This document shows, piece after piece, positions 34,444-47,300 of a DNA stretch of 64,000 nucleotides. Below the pieces are notes generated by a model. The model did not search any database, had not been told where the DNA came from, and was given only the letters and a program-made list of their open reading frames with translations. The translations under genes were made by a program, and so were the position numbers. Every line of letters begins with the position of its first letter. Position 1 is the first letter of the stretch. Source of the DNA: Corella eumyota (Eukaryota; Chordata; Ascidiacea; Phlebobranchia; Corellidae); contig OY720097.1 of NCBI GenBank assembly GCA_963082875.1, positions 21,770,501 to 21,834,500 on the forward strand, read 5' to 3'.

Positions 34444-35981
34444 GCGAACCAGAAAATGGAAATGCAGAAGTTGTCTTAGGTAATTTTTAACATTTTATGT
34501 CACTAATGGCTACAACATGGTTGTTATATTGGTATAATAATACATTAGCGTTTATATACCACTTCGGGATAATACTTGCTTAAAAATTGATTTTGCAAAT
34601 AATAAATGTTAAGTTTGTAGAACTTGTTGAATTTATTTGCGAACCTTATTGTATAATGTAATAAGAATAACATGTGTTAACAGCAAGTTTGCTATAACGT
34701 TAACTCATTGGATAATAATCTACTTTCTATTGTAAGCGGTATTATAATTTGCACTCTTTTTTACTTCCTCTTACTTATTGTGTATCGTACTACACACAAC
34801 TAACAGTTTAGTTTTATTTTCTGTATATTTACTACCTGTAAACGTTAGGCTTAAGCGCGATTAGTATGACATTGCTGCGAATCGAACCCAAAACCTTTCA
34901 ACCAGTAACCAACTGTTTAAATGTTTCAGTAGTGGAATACTTGCTACAACAAATGATAATGTATCTTATTTATCAAGTCACACCATATTGCTGTCTATAT
35001 ATAAGAACCTATATTGTTTATGTAAGACTAAGTTTGTTTTTATGTTTAATTAAAATTTATTTTGCAGGTCAACCAAATCCTGGATATGTAGAATTTAATG
35101 CACGTAAGTTAATTTTAGTATTTTGTTTCTTAAATTAATAAACTAAACTTTAACATGCAACGGTTTAAAATTGTAAAAGTAAGCCGTTCTAATCTGCCCT
35201 GTTTTTTTAATATTTAAAAATACTTAGGGTACAGAGTGTTTACTAAATCTTGTTTTAAAAGTAATTTATTTTGTAGCAGAAGCAGATGATGGATATTTAG
35301 AATCTGTTGCGCGTAAGTTTAATTTAATATTTTGTGTTATATTACATCATGGTAACCTGCCATTAAATCGGCCTTAATAGAGTACGTAGGGTATTGGGTT
35401 TTATAACTAATTCTTAATCTAAAAATAATTTATTTTGCAGCTGAACCGACTTATGAACAAGTAAAATATAAAGCAGGTAAGTTTATTTAAATATTTTTTG
35501 AAATATTATTTAACTAAACAGTTATTTGCCTTATAAATTGTATTTACAAGCAGTTTTTACATGTCCTTGATTTCTCGTGTATTATTTATTGAATTGTAAT
35601 TTATTTTGCAGCCGAACCGGAAGATGGATACGTAGAAGCTACTGCACGTGAGTTTATATTAAATATATTTTTATAATATGACACTTAACATGCAAAGGTA
35701 TAAAAATTTGACATTTTTACTCTTGTAAAAAACTAGGAAATTTTAAAATGGGACTGGTTTTAATTTAAGTTTGTTTGTGCGTTAGCGAGGTTCAATGTAT
35801 TTAAGGCTGTCAATTGTTTATATTTTATTAAACATTTTATTATCTCCATATTATAATAAGTTATTTTGTCTATATTGCTAAGCTGTTTAATAAAGCGACT
35901 TATTAATGTTAGCGTACGTAAACTAAATTTTGATTTCTTTTTACAGACCCACACAACGTTTACATCAATTCTCGTAATTAA
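34444..35981 (+). CDS. Second lectin tail downstream of gene A (six exons, no head of its own)
   Basis: Exons 34444-34479, 35068-35103, 35277-35312, 35441-35476, 35612-35647 (36 nt each) and terminal 35947-35981 with TAA. They code ENGNAEVVL (no Tyr), NPGYVEFNA, DDGYLESVA, TYEQVKYKA, EDGYVEATA and HPHNVYINSRN. All have GT-AG sites and phase 1 at both ends, and equal the tails of genes B and D. There is no lectin or membrane exon between 33199 and 34443, so either these exons are spliced to gene A in place of its exon 9, or they are the remains of a gene whose head was lost. Frame is compatible with splicing from gene A exon 8. The third exon has adjacent AGs at its acceptor (tagcag). Confidence 0.7.
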
Positions 35982-37950
35982 ATTTACATCAAAATCATTT
36001 TCTGTATTTTGTTTGAGAATAACTTTGTGTAAAATGTGTTAAAATATTTAAATTTTTTTTATTTTTGTTCATTTTATGTTTTTGATTTTTTTAGTTTAAT
36101 TTTAAAACTAAAAATGGTAACAGTGGGTATCGAACCATCGATATCAAGGCTTCTAAATGCGCGATGCTAAGCCTTTTTAAGACATGCACTGCCTGTAAAA
36201 ATACTTTAAAACTTTAAATAATTTTGTCCAAAAATAATTATAGTTTAAAAATTGTTATCCATTTTTTTTGAAAGTCTTATTATTTTATTTATGTAAATTA
36301 TATCGCTTTTTAAATGCGGAAAATTGTGTTTTGTTTACCCCGGGCTTGGCTGGGGTAATATAGCTTATATATTTTGTATTACAATATAACCTAAACTTTA
36401 TATACTCTTTTAACATAAAAATACAAATAAAAACTCGCATAATTATTTTGATTTCGTTTAGAAATTTTTGTTACACTGTATCTCTTTTTTACTGATGATT
36501 TTTTGACAACTAGATACGGGTAAAATTGTTTTAATATCCATCGCATGTATTCGCTTTACGTTAAAATTTTTATGTGAACAATATAACAAGATAAAAAAAC
36601 TTATGGAGTGTTAGTTATAGAGTTTTAACAAAATATATAAACTACTTTTGTATTTTATATCCTTAGACAATAAATCAATTTAAATACTTCCGCTATAGAT
36701 AAACTAACGACAGGCTAATAAACAAGCAATATTTGCTTAAATTATCCAAAATAACCCAAAAAATACATTCATTGTATGAATTTTTAAAATAAACATAACT
36801 TTTATTTTTGTTAAATGATATTTTTCGGACATTTACAAGTAATACTTTACATATTAAGTTACAATATGTGCTGCTAGCGATGTAGCCTTGTAAGCAAGTA
36901 CAATTTACACAAAGCATGAGCGCAGATGCCTCCAGACCTCCAAGTTTACTTAGGTCGCTGTGCGGTCATTGGTGCGTGTTACTAGTTGTATACACTTTTA
37001 TATTGCTTGATTTACTGTGTTGTTAAGATATAGATGTGGTTTACTGTTTAATATACACAGAGTGTACAGAATGCCTGGAACAAAATGGTGATAATAGCTG
37101 TGCTTTGTATTGAAGAAACTAGATTTATTTGTTTTTATTTACATCACAACGAATCAATAGGATTCACAATTTCCATAGTATGATGCAACGACAGGTAAGA
37201 ATATTTTTAAGAAACTACAAGTTTAAAAACTAAATTTAAAAAAAATAGTTATGGACAATGCAAGGCTTACGTATTTAGCTGTAAATTGTAAAAATAAACT
37301 ACATAACACAAAAAAGATTTAAATATAGTTTGTAGTATTGAACAGGTAATTACCTATTGTATTAACAACTACTAAGCTTTATTGAAAATATATTAATATA
37401 ACAAACTACAACCCAAAGGTTTTAGGTTCGAGTCACTCCAATGCCACACTATTCGCCCTTAAGCCTGACGTTTATAGATAGCTCTAACACGTCACAACAG
37501 CACATCCTTACCCAATAAAAATATTTCACATATTATTTTAAGATACTACAAAAAAAAGAAAAAAAATTATATTTAACTTTTAATTCATGAATCATATAAT
37601 ACAATGGTGACGTAACAAACATGGTTTATTGTATTTAACAGTTCAAGAAATCATGACAACTCCTTAAACTTTTAAACTTATAGTCTTTTTTGTAATTATT
37701 ATTCTTAAAAATATAAAATATATAAAAAGATATAGATTTACGCAATAACAGGAAGTTTATAGTCTTTACTTGACGCTTTTAAATGTAACATTTTATGATA
37801 TTAACCGAACTATACTAAAGTACGGGATACGGGATAGTGAGGGATCATATGTAAACGTTAACAAAAATTCGGGGAATGCGAGACGGAACCGCATTTTTGG
37901 TATTTTACTTCGGGATGAATGCGGTACTTACCTATTATGCGGGATCGACT
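35982..37950. other. 3' flank and orphan type 2 promoter region
   Basis: No gene. Contains a tRNA-like relic on the minus strand at 36113-36181 (B-box-like ggttcgatacccact when reversed), the shared upstream block of type 2 lectins, and a promoter-like ggaagtttatagtctttact at 37751 that is not followed by a lectin start. Confidence 0.6.
37402..37521 (+). repeat. tRNA-like SINE family 2, head-truncated
   Basis: aaggttttaggttcgagtca (B-box-like), ccacactattcgcccttaag, end at cttacccaataaaaat. Same insertion as 43958 and 55958. Confidence 0.7.
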
Positions 37951-37952
37951 TT

Positions 37953-38143
37953 TACGGCCCGTTCACACGGCGTACGCAACGTAACGTAACGTAAGATTTC
38001 GCAACTATTTAAAATGAACAGAGTCGTTCACACGTACGAAAGTTTGCGTAAGTTACGTAAGATTTCGTAAAATAGAACTCGTAAAGTTACGTAACGTAAA
38101 GCAACGCAATGCAACGTTACCTTGTCGTGTAAACAGGCCTTAA
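37953..38143 (+). mobile_element. MITE-like TIR element, copy 3
   Basis: cggcccgttcacacggcgta to cgtgtaaacaggccttaa; same orientation as copy 1, internally shorter. Lies in the interval where a type 2 lectin gene is missing. Confidence 0.8.
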
Positions 38144-38810
38144 AGGTCAAGAAATAATGCGAAGTCGACTATAAAGCGCAAGGGAAGATTAGAAATGGTT
38201 TAAAATTCCGTATTATTCCGTATTTAGCGATTTTTTTATGAGGACCATAGTGTAATTATGTTTTGTGTGGAATTTTTATGTGTTCTTTCTACCTTTAAAA
38301 GTGTAACTATTTACATAATAAACATCAGCTATAAATTACTATGGACCGTAGTGTAATTATGTTTTGTCTAGAACCGGACATCATATGTGACCCGCATTTC
38401 CTTATAGTAATATTCTGTTTTTTTACTGTTATAAATTACAAGGCAGCAGTTGGAATCGAACCTATGCTACCAAGTCTCATAAAGACAAACCACCACTGCG
38501 TTTTCATTCTAAAAATTATAATTAAAGCTTTGTTTGTTCTGCTTTAAAATTATTAAAATCTTTGTTTTTTTTTAAATGTAGACTCTTACATTTTTGTGGA
38601 ATGGTAAAATTCTAAGTTCAAAAATGTTGAATTTTAAGTTATTTTTAAATAATCATTAAATTCCTATTAAACTTTATCGTTAAATAAATGTTTATTAAAC
38701 TTATTCAAATAAATGTTTGTTTTAATTAGAAATTTTAACAAAGTTTTTAAATTACAAGAAAATTATAAATTTTTACCGAATTTAAAAACCGTTAATATTG
38801 ACTCTTATTT
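38144..38810. other. Non-coding with tRNA-like relic
   Basis: At about 38446-38480 a minus-strand B-box-like stretch (ggaatcgaacctatg) marks an old tRNA-like repeat. Nothing else supported. Confidence 0.4.
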
Positions 38811-39482
38811 AAAATATAATCTACTAGTAGTCGACATGTTTGGTTAAAACCTGCAAAAATTTGATGGTTAGTTGAACAATAAAAGTCACCAAATGATTGA
38901 TAACAACATTTTAAATGGATTGTAAAATATTAATATTTCAGTAACAAAAATCTTGAATTAATATTATGGTTAAAACTGTTGTGTATTCACATGGTTAAGT
39001 ATATAACATATATTGATATAAATACTAGAACTACATTTTTTGCACTACAACGTGGGTGTAGTGGGAATCGAACCAGGGGCCTTAGTTTTAATTAAAAATA
39101 CAACGCGACGTTGTTTTCTTTTTTTAATTTAGATAATTTATTTATTTTTTTTGGTTTTTCGCACATTGATAAAAGTAAATAATAAATACGATATACAATT
39201 AATATTACAACAATGCGACGGGAAAAAATGACAAAATCAATTTAATGATTTAAAACATGCCAAAAGTATTAATGTTTACATAAAGATTTTAAGTATGTTA
39301 TGGCATGGTCACCAAACCTAATATTTAAACAACAACAACAAATATGAATTGAAGTAAAATGTTAAAATAAACTAAATTATTTTTGTAAACACTTTAAAAC
39401 ACAATAAAAGTGTTATGAATATTGTTCGTAGTATTGAACAGGTAAGTATCTATTGTCTTAATTATCTATTCACGCTATAACA

Positions 39483-39570
39483 GGAAGTTTATAGTCTTTA
39501 CTTGACTTATACTGCCTTCACCTAAATTTTTTATCACCTCATTCATACAACAAACCGAGTAGTTACAAAA
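39483..39570 (+). promoter_or_regulatory. Conserved promoter-like block of gene B
   Basis: ggaagtttatagtctttact begins 87 bp before the ATG; the same block begins 87, 86 and 87 bp before the ATGs of C, D and E. The tttatag inside may act as a TATA-like element. Inference from conservation and fixed spacing. Confidence 0.5.
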
Positions 39571-42500
39571 TGAACAAGTTGGTTTTAAGTTTGATGATTT
39601 CAAGTTTAAATGTTGTGAATGGGCAACAAAATACAGTAAAATCAGAAAATGGGCGTCTTTGGTTTGCTCATGAAAATGAAGAATATCATTTTAGTGTAGC
39701 CAAGGTTAATCATGAAACAGCAGTGACAAGATGTGCAGAAATGAACTCAATGTTGGCAACTCTCAAGACATCAGGAATCCGTGATTTTATTAAGCAAACA
39801 CTTTATTCATTTGGAGGTATTAAATTGTTTAATTTTTGTTATGTTTTATAAATCTTATTTTATTAAAAGTTAAAAATTAAAGAATAAAAATTTTCCATTT
39901 TTACGAAGGCAGTTTTGCTTTTAAAAGCTGTGTCTTTGGTAAAATTTGTGGGTAGGCTGGACTTAATAAAAAATATCTAATTGTCGATAAAATGACGTTT
40001 TCGAACAAATGTATTTTCGGTAAAATGGTTTTTAATCGTATGACCGTATTTTTTTATTTTGTCTGACTTTAAAATGTTTTTATCTAACCCAGCATAATTT
40101 GTCCACACTAAGCTTATATAATCCACACTAAGCATATCTTGAAGTATTGTTATATTTTTTTAACTTTTATATTATTAGGAAGAAATGTTAATTACTGGAT
40201 CGGCCTTACAAGAACAAACCCAGCTAATGAGGATTCCTCTTTTAAGTGGAACGATGAAACAACTTTGCAGAGCAGTCAAGCTAACTGGGGTGGTGGTCAG
40301 CCTAATAACTTTGAAAGAAATCAGAATTGTGTTTTGTTATCGGGGAAAAATGCAAAGTGGTTTGATAATCCATGTAATCGTTTTTAATTTTACATTTGTC
40401 AACGAGATTTACCAGCATGTAAGTAACTTTTACTTTTGACTTTGTTTTAAATAATATTTTAAACTTTTTAGCTAAACTTGTTTGGTATAAATCATTTTCA
40501 CTTTGTAGTCGATATTTTTAGTTTTTGTGTTTTATAACTTTTGTAAAAATATATTAAAACTAACTATACAATAATTCTAATTTAAGTAGCTATGAATTAA
40601 GATTTAATAGATTTAAAGAATCTGTGTTGGGTTTGGTTAACACTGATCGTTGTTTTTTGTTTTTGTTAAATTGATAAATAATATAGAAAAATATAAAAAA
40701 TTATAGTAAAATATATTTTTAACAAAAACAGCTACAAACCAAACAACGGAGGTACTGACAACCCAACAACAATGTAAGGTTAGTATTAACAAACTAGTTT
40801 TACAAACTTAATTTTTTTTATGTAGGCTTTTGGCGTATTATTATTTTGGTTTAACCACGACTTTTTATTCAGAACCTTCCATTGATAATAGGATGGGTAA
40901 TTACTGGAGCACTTCTTCTTATTTCTGTCATGGTCATTTTTTATCTAATATGGAAAAACAAGGCTATAAGTAAATATAGTGCAATCATTTTATATAAAAT
41001 ATGATGTAAGGTAATATTTACGGCCCATCTTTAAATATAATCTTGCAATAATAAAATGTGTGTGAGCACCTGTTAACGTCAAAAGAGCAAATAGTTTAAA
41101 ATTGCTGCGATTTAGACATTAACATAAACGTTATGGCCATTAACTCTATGTCAAGGCCAGTAGGACAATTAATAGTTTTAACAGTAGTTGGTGTCTTTAT
41201 TACTGTAAGTGGTAATGTTAGTGCCCAAACTAGTAATCTAAACATATTCATTTAAAATGTTAAATCGTGTTTATGTAGGTTTGTAAATCTTGGTTTAAAT
41301 TGGAATTTATTTTGCAGGCGAACCAGAAAATGGAAATGCAGAAGTTGTCTCAGGTAATTTTTAACATTTTATGTCACTAATGGCTACAACATGCTTGTTA
41401 TATTGATATAATAATACATTAGCGTTTATATACCACTTCGGAATACTTGCTTAACAATTGGTTTTGCAAATAATAAATGTTAAGTTTGTAGAACTTGTTG
41501 AATTCATTTGCGAACCTTATTGTATAATGTAATAAGAATAACATGTGTTAACAGCAAGTTTGCTATAACGTTAACTCATTGAATAATAATCTAATTTCTA
41601 TTGTAAGCGGTATTATAATTTGCACTCCTTTTTACTTCCTTTTACTCATTGTTTATCGTACTACACACAACTAACACTTTAGTTTTATTTTCTGTATATT
41701 TACTACCTGTAAACGTTAGGCTTAAGCGCGATTAGTATGGCATTGCTGCGAATCGAACCCAAAACCTTTCAACCAGTAACTAACTGTTTAAATGTTTCAG
41801 TAGTGGAATACTTGCTACAACAAATGATAATGTATTTTATTTATCAAGTCACACCATATTGCTGTCTATATATAGGAACCTATATTGTTTATGTAAGACT
41901 AAGTTTGTTTTTATGTTTAATTAAAATTTATTTTGCAGGTCAACCAAATCCTGGATATGTAGAATTTAATGCACGTAAGTTAATTTTAGTATTTTGTTTC
42001 TTAAATTAATAAACTAAACTCTGACATGCAACGGTTTAAAATTGTAAAAGTAAGCCGTTCTAATCTGCCCTGTTCTTTTAATATTTAAAAATACTTAGGG
42101 TATAGAGTGTTCACTAAATCTTGTTTTAAAAGTAATTTATTTTGCAGCAGAAGCAGATGATGGATATTTAGAACCTGTTGCGCGTAAGTTTCATTTAATA
42201 TTTTGTGTTATATTACATCATGGTAACCTGCCATTAAATCGGCCTAAATAGAGTTAGGGTATTGGGTTTTATTACTAATTCTTATTTTAAAAATATATTT
42301 TTTTGCAGCTGAACGGACTTATGAACAGGTAAAAGTGAAAGGAGGTAGGTTTATTTAAATATTTTTTGCAATATTATTTAACTAAACAGTTATTTGCCTT
42401 AACTGTATTTACAAGCAGTTCTTACATGTCCCTAATTTCTCGTGTATTATTTATTGAATTGTAATTTATTTTGCAGCCGAACCGGAAGATGGATACGTAG

Positions 42501-42846
42501 AAGCTACTGCACGTAAGTTAATACTAAATATATTTTTATAATATGACACTTAACATGCAAAGGTATAAAAATTTTACATTTTTACTCTTGTAAAAAACTA
42601 AGGAATTTTAAAATGTGACTGGTTTTAATTTAAGTTTGTTTGTGTGTTAGCGAGGTTCAATGTTTTTAAGGCTGTCAATTGTTTATATTTTATTAAACAT
42701 TTTATTATCTCCATATTATAATAAGTTATTATGTCTATATTGCTAAGCTGTTTAATAAAGCGACTTATTAATGTAAGCGTACGTAAACTAAATTTTGATT
42801 TCTCTTTACAGACCCACACAAAGTTTACATCAATTCTCGTAATTGA
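39570..42846 (+). pseudogene. C-type lectin receptor B (type 1), lectin domain interrupted by a nonsense codon
   Basis: Exons 39570-39816, 40179-40418, 40732-40778 (short stalk), 40873-40969 (membrane span IIGWVITGALLLISVMVIF), tail 41318-41353, 41939-41974, 42148-42183, 42309-42344, 42477-42512, terminal 42812-42846. Signal peptide ends at NVVNG. Exon 2 has WIGLTRTN, sugar tripeptide QPN, QNCVLL and WFDNPC, then TAA at 40385-40387 just before the final FYICQRDLPA. No frameshift; all splice sites and the downstream frame remain intact. As it stands the message would give a 151-residue secreted protein lacking the last disulfide Cys, stalk, membrane span and tail, or be degraded. Tail exons code ENGNAEVVS, PGYVEFNA, DGYLEPVA, TYEQVKVKG, DGYVEATA and HPHKVYINSRN. 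Could also be a null allele of a gene intact in other individuals. Confidence 0.78.
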
Positions 42847-44330
42847 ATATTCATCAAAATCATTTTCTGTAATTTGTTGGAGAATAACTTTGTGTAAAAT
42901 GTGTTAAAATATTTAATTTTTTTTTATTTTTGTTCATTTTATGTTTTTGATTTTTTTAGTTTAATTTTAAAACTAAAAATGGTAACAGTGGGTATCGAAC
43001 CATCGATATCAAGGCTTCTGAATGCGCGATGTTAGGCGTTTTTAAGACCTGCACTGCCTGTAAAATTACTTTAAAACTTTAAAATATTTCGCCTAAAAAT
43101 AATTATAGTTTTAAAATTGTTATCCATTTTTTTAAATGATTATTAATTGGTTTATGTAAATTATATCGCTTTTTAAATGCGGAAAATTGTGTTTTTTGTA
43201 CCCCGGGATTGGCTGGGATGATGTAGCTTATATATTTTGTATTACAATATAACCTTAACTTTATATATTTTAACATAAAAATACAAATAAAAAATCGCAT
43301 AATTATTTTGATTTATTTTATAAATTTTTGTTACACTGTATCTCTTTTTTACTGATGATTTTTTTACAACTAGATTTTCGGACATTTACAAGTAATACTT
43401 TACACATTAAGTTACAATATGTGCTGCTAGCGATGTAGACTTGTAAGCAAGTACATTTTACACAAATCATGAGCGCAGATGCCTCCAGACCTCCAAGTTT
43501 ACTTGGGTCGCTGTGCGGTCATTGGTGCGTGTTACTAGTTGTATACACTTTTATATTGCTTGATTTACTGTGTTGTTAAGATATGGATGTGGTTTACTAT
43601 TTAATATACACAGAGTGTACAGAATGCCTGAAACAAACTGGTGATAATAGCTGTGCTCTGTATTGAAGAAACTAGATATATTTGTTTTTTTTACATCACA
43701 ACGAATTAATATGACATCACAATTTCCATATTATCATGCAAAGACAGGTAAGAATATTTTTAAGAAACTACAAGTTTAAAAACTAAATTTAAAAAAAATA
43801 GTTATGGACAAATGCAATGCTTACTTATTTAGCTGTAAATAGTAAAAATAAACTACATAACACAATAAAGATTTAAATATAGTTTGTAGTATTAAACAGG
43901 TAATTACCTATGGTATTAACAACTACTAAGCTTTAATAAAAATATATTAATATAACAAACTACAACCCAAAAGGTTTTGGGTTCGAACCACACCAATGCC
44001 ACACCATTCGCCCTTAAGCCTGACGTTTACAGATAGCTCTAACACGTCACAGCAGCACATCCTTACCCAATAAAAATATTTGACATATTATTTTAAGATA
44101 CTACAAAAAAATAAAAAAAAATTTATTTAACTTTTAATTCATGAATCATATAATATAATGGTGACGTAACAAACATGGTCTATTGTATTTAACAGTTCAA
44201 GAAATCATGACAACTTCTTAAACTTTTAAACTTATTGTCTTTTTTGTAATTATTATTCTTAAAAATATAAAATATATAAAAAGATATAGATTTACGCAAT
44301 AACAGGAAGTTTATAGTCTTTACTGGACTT
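41013..44330 (+). repeat. Type 1 tail plus type 2 upstream block, copy 1
   Basis: Counterpart of 34143-37768 and 52655-56330. Relative to both others it lacks about 350 bp of upstream sequence around 43375. Includes a tRNA-like relic at 42979-43050. Confidence 0.85.
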
Positions 44331-44391
44331 ATACTGACTTCAGTATATTTTTAAATCATTTTATCTAAACGATAAACCGAGTAGTTACAAA
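42847..44391. other. Spacer between lectins B and C
   Basis: No gene. Holds the B 3' UTR, tRNA-like relic, family 2 SINE and the gene C promoter-like block at 44305 (87 bp before its ATG). Confidence 0.6.
43958..44077 (+). repeat. tRNA-like SINE family 2, head-truncated
   Basis: aaggttttgggttcgaacca and ccacaccattcgcccttaag. Paralogous position to 37402 and 55958. Confidence 0.7.
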
Positions 44392-47300
44392 ATGAACAAG
44401 TTGGTTTTAAGTTTGATGATTTTAAGTTTAAATGTTGTAAATGGGCGTCTATGGTATGTACATGAGAATGTAGAATATTATTTTGGGTTAACTAGGGTTA
44501 ACTACACAACAGCAGTGAGAAGATGTGCAAAAATGAACTCAATGTTGGCAACTCCTAAGACATCGGGAATTCGTGATTTTATTTATCAAACAATATATTC
44601 ATTTGGTGGTATGGTTTAAAACTTGAAATTTTTATTTTATTGTTATATGTTTTAAACTAATTTAAAACAACTTTTAAAAGTATGATTTAGTTATAAAAAT
44701 ATTATCTTTTATGTTGTAGGACAAAAATACGGTCACTGGATCGGTCTAACAAGAACAAACTCCTCTAATGACGATTCCTCTTTTAAGTGGAGCGATAACA
44801 CAACTTTGCTGAGTAACCAATCTAACTGGTATGATGGTGAACCTTATAATTGGGGAGGGGATCAGAATTGTGTTTTGTTATATGGTGGTGATACAAAGTG
44901 GAGGGATTATTCATGTGATGATTATAACAGATATATTTGCCAACGAGAATTACTAGCATGTAAGTAACTTTTATTACTAATTATTTATTTTTAATTAGTG
45001 TCTTATTTATTTAGGCTAAAACTAGTTTAGTTAAATTCAATTTATTGTTTTTTTTAGCATTTACATTATTTAAAGATTTTAAAATAAACTATTGTTGTTT
45101 AATTAAATACTGACGACCATAAATTGTTAAAACGGAGCGAATTATATTTTAAAAGATATGACGTTACTAAAAATAGAATTACGAAAATAATTCCAAGTTA
45201 CAATGCGAAAAATAATACAAAACCGGCGAAACGCAAATCACGTGACTTTCTAAAAACGCTAGAAAAAAGAAAAACCTAAATGCCTAGTTCAGAGGTGTGC
45301 AACCTTCATTACAGGAGGGCCAGATGCAAATGACTGGGTAAAACCGCGGGCCGCACCTTAATTTAACACTTTTGCCTATCAGCTGGTGCTTTGTCAACGT
45401 CTGTGGTAAATGGCGAGGAGAATATATCAAACAAATGTTTATAAGATTTAAAATCCTTGAAACGAGCCAAAAAATAATACAATAATTTTTCAAGTTGGTC
45501 TGAAAATTCAGTTTTCTTCTCAGGTTGCATTTCAGAGTCTCTCAAAGTTGGAAAGTGGAAAAGATTTCCTGTTTCTATGTGAGATTTCCAAATTCGTCAT
45601 TTGTTTATAAATGCTTTTATATGACTATACATATTATTCGCACACTGGCTTTTTCGCTGCAGTTTTGTATTGGGTATATTCAGGTGCGAATCAATTAAGA
45701 AAGCTAGATCGCACAACCAAGTTTCGTCTTTCATTTCAACTATTGGATGCCCTTTAAGTTTCAAAAAAATTGTTACCTCTTTCTGTAGTTAGTAAAACTT
45801 TCAAAACTGGCGAGGGTTAAGCCCTTGTGCTCTAATAAAATTTACTGCCTTAACTGGGCTTAATATGTGTTTGAATTTCAAGGATCTGCTGGTGAAAGAT
45901 GCAATGAAAAATTTCAATATTGTCATTGATTTTTTTCTCTCTCTAAATACAGACTTTAAGAGACTTACCAATCTAATGCTAGTTCCTAACATGGAGCACC
46001 ATCAGTTGTGATTCCGCATAAGCTGGATAAGTCTAGTCCAAACTTGTCAAAAGCATCAGGTACTTTAGTAAAGATATCAGCACCAGTTGTCGTTTCCTTC
46101 ATTGACTGAAGTGACAGAAGCTCTTCTGTTTCGTTTAACTCTTTGTCCACTCTTCCGTTTTGTTTAACTCTTTGTCCACCCCTTTATCATCGATACGTCT
46201 CGCTATCGTCCATCGTGACAGACTTTATTTTCTCGGACCCACTCTTTATTTTAAGGCACATTTCTTCTGCGTCATCGATAAGACACTGCTTTACAAAATT
46301 ACCGTCAGAATACGGTTTCATAGTTTGGTAAAACAACTAATAATAACATTAACCGGTTCTCCTTTGCAAGTATAAAACAATTCTTAACTTTCTGTCATTA
46401 AAATGCTCATTGCTCAGTTATTGGCAACTGTTTGAATTGCGTGTTGTTCCCAGTGGCAAAGCTTGTGAGGCCATTGTTACGTCATAAGCATAGATAATAC
46501 ATACGTAATATATTGGACTAAGGTGTAAGTTTTGCAACGCGAAGGTATAGAACTACTCGCACGTACCAGATTATAAACTAAATTAAAAACTCGTTTCGTT
46601 GGCCGCACACCGTTCAAAATTGGTTTTTCTCCGCGGGCCGCACAATTTTTCTTTGCGGTGGAAAGTTGCACACCCCTGGCCTAAGTGATAAAGCGATAAA
46701 CACAAATAATGCATCCAACTATGTTAAATTCGCATTTAAAATTAAAAGAAGGAGAAATTGATTTTATATAAATTGACTCAACAAAATATAAATAAAAATA
46801 TAAAGGCTCCTTTTTTAGAAAATAAATTAAAATCTTTTGTTATTATACAACTACAACTACTCTCATTGTGACAACAACTACTACAAAACCTTTGGCAACA
46901 ACTACTTTACCAACGTACTCTACAGCGACACCTACCATGACAACAACACTTATAAAGTCTACAAAAGTAATAACACAAAAACAGTTTTATAAAATAACGG
47001 GAGTACATACTAAGTTTAATTTTAACTTTCTGTTTAGAACAATTCTCAAATAACTGGGTTGATAGTTACTGGAGCACTTGTTGTTATTCTTTTAGTTTTC
47101 TTTCTTATTTTTAAACTGAAAAACAAAATTGCATGTAAGTATATTAAAATTTATTGTGTTATATTATTTAATTTTTAAAAGTTTAAAAAGCAAATCACAT
47201 TTTGCCTCTTATTGCTTCGATTACGTCTTGATTTGTCGTCATCATTTTAAGATATTACTAGATTTGCCCTATCCATTAACAGAAATTCACAAGTTAACTC

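Larger units (their letters stand above)
34143..37768 (+). repeat. Type 1 tail plus type 2 upstream block, copy 0
   Basis: Near-identical to 41013-44330 and 52655-56330. Includes five tail exons and a terminal exon, a tRNA-like relic at 36113-36181, a family 2 SINE and the promoter-like block at 37751. Collinearity stops at about 37768, where the other copies continue into a type 2 lectin gene. Confidence 0.85.

Noticed and set aside
34866-35138. ORF conserved at 34866, 41737 and 53399
   Set aside because: Begins in a tRNA-like relic in an intron and merely reads into the lectin tail exon; conservation is explained by the segmental duplication.
35760-35954. Minus-strand ORF repeated at 42625
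   Set aside because: Lies in the last tail intron of type 1 genes, no homology or splice logic, repeated only because the block is duplicated.
45801-46331. Host gene in lectin C intron
   Set aside because: The readable protein pieces belong to a decayed hAT transposase between clear terminal inverted repeats.
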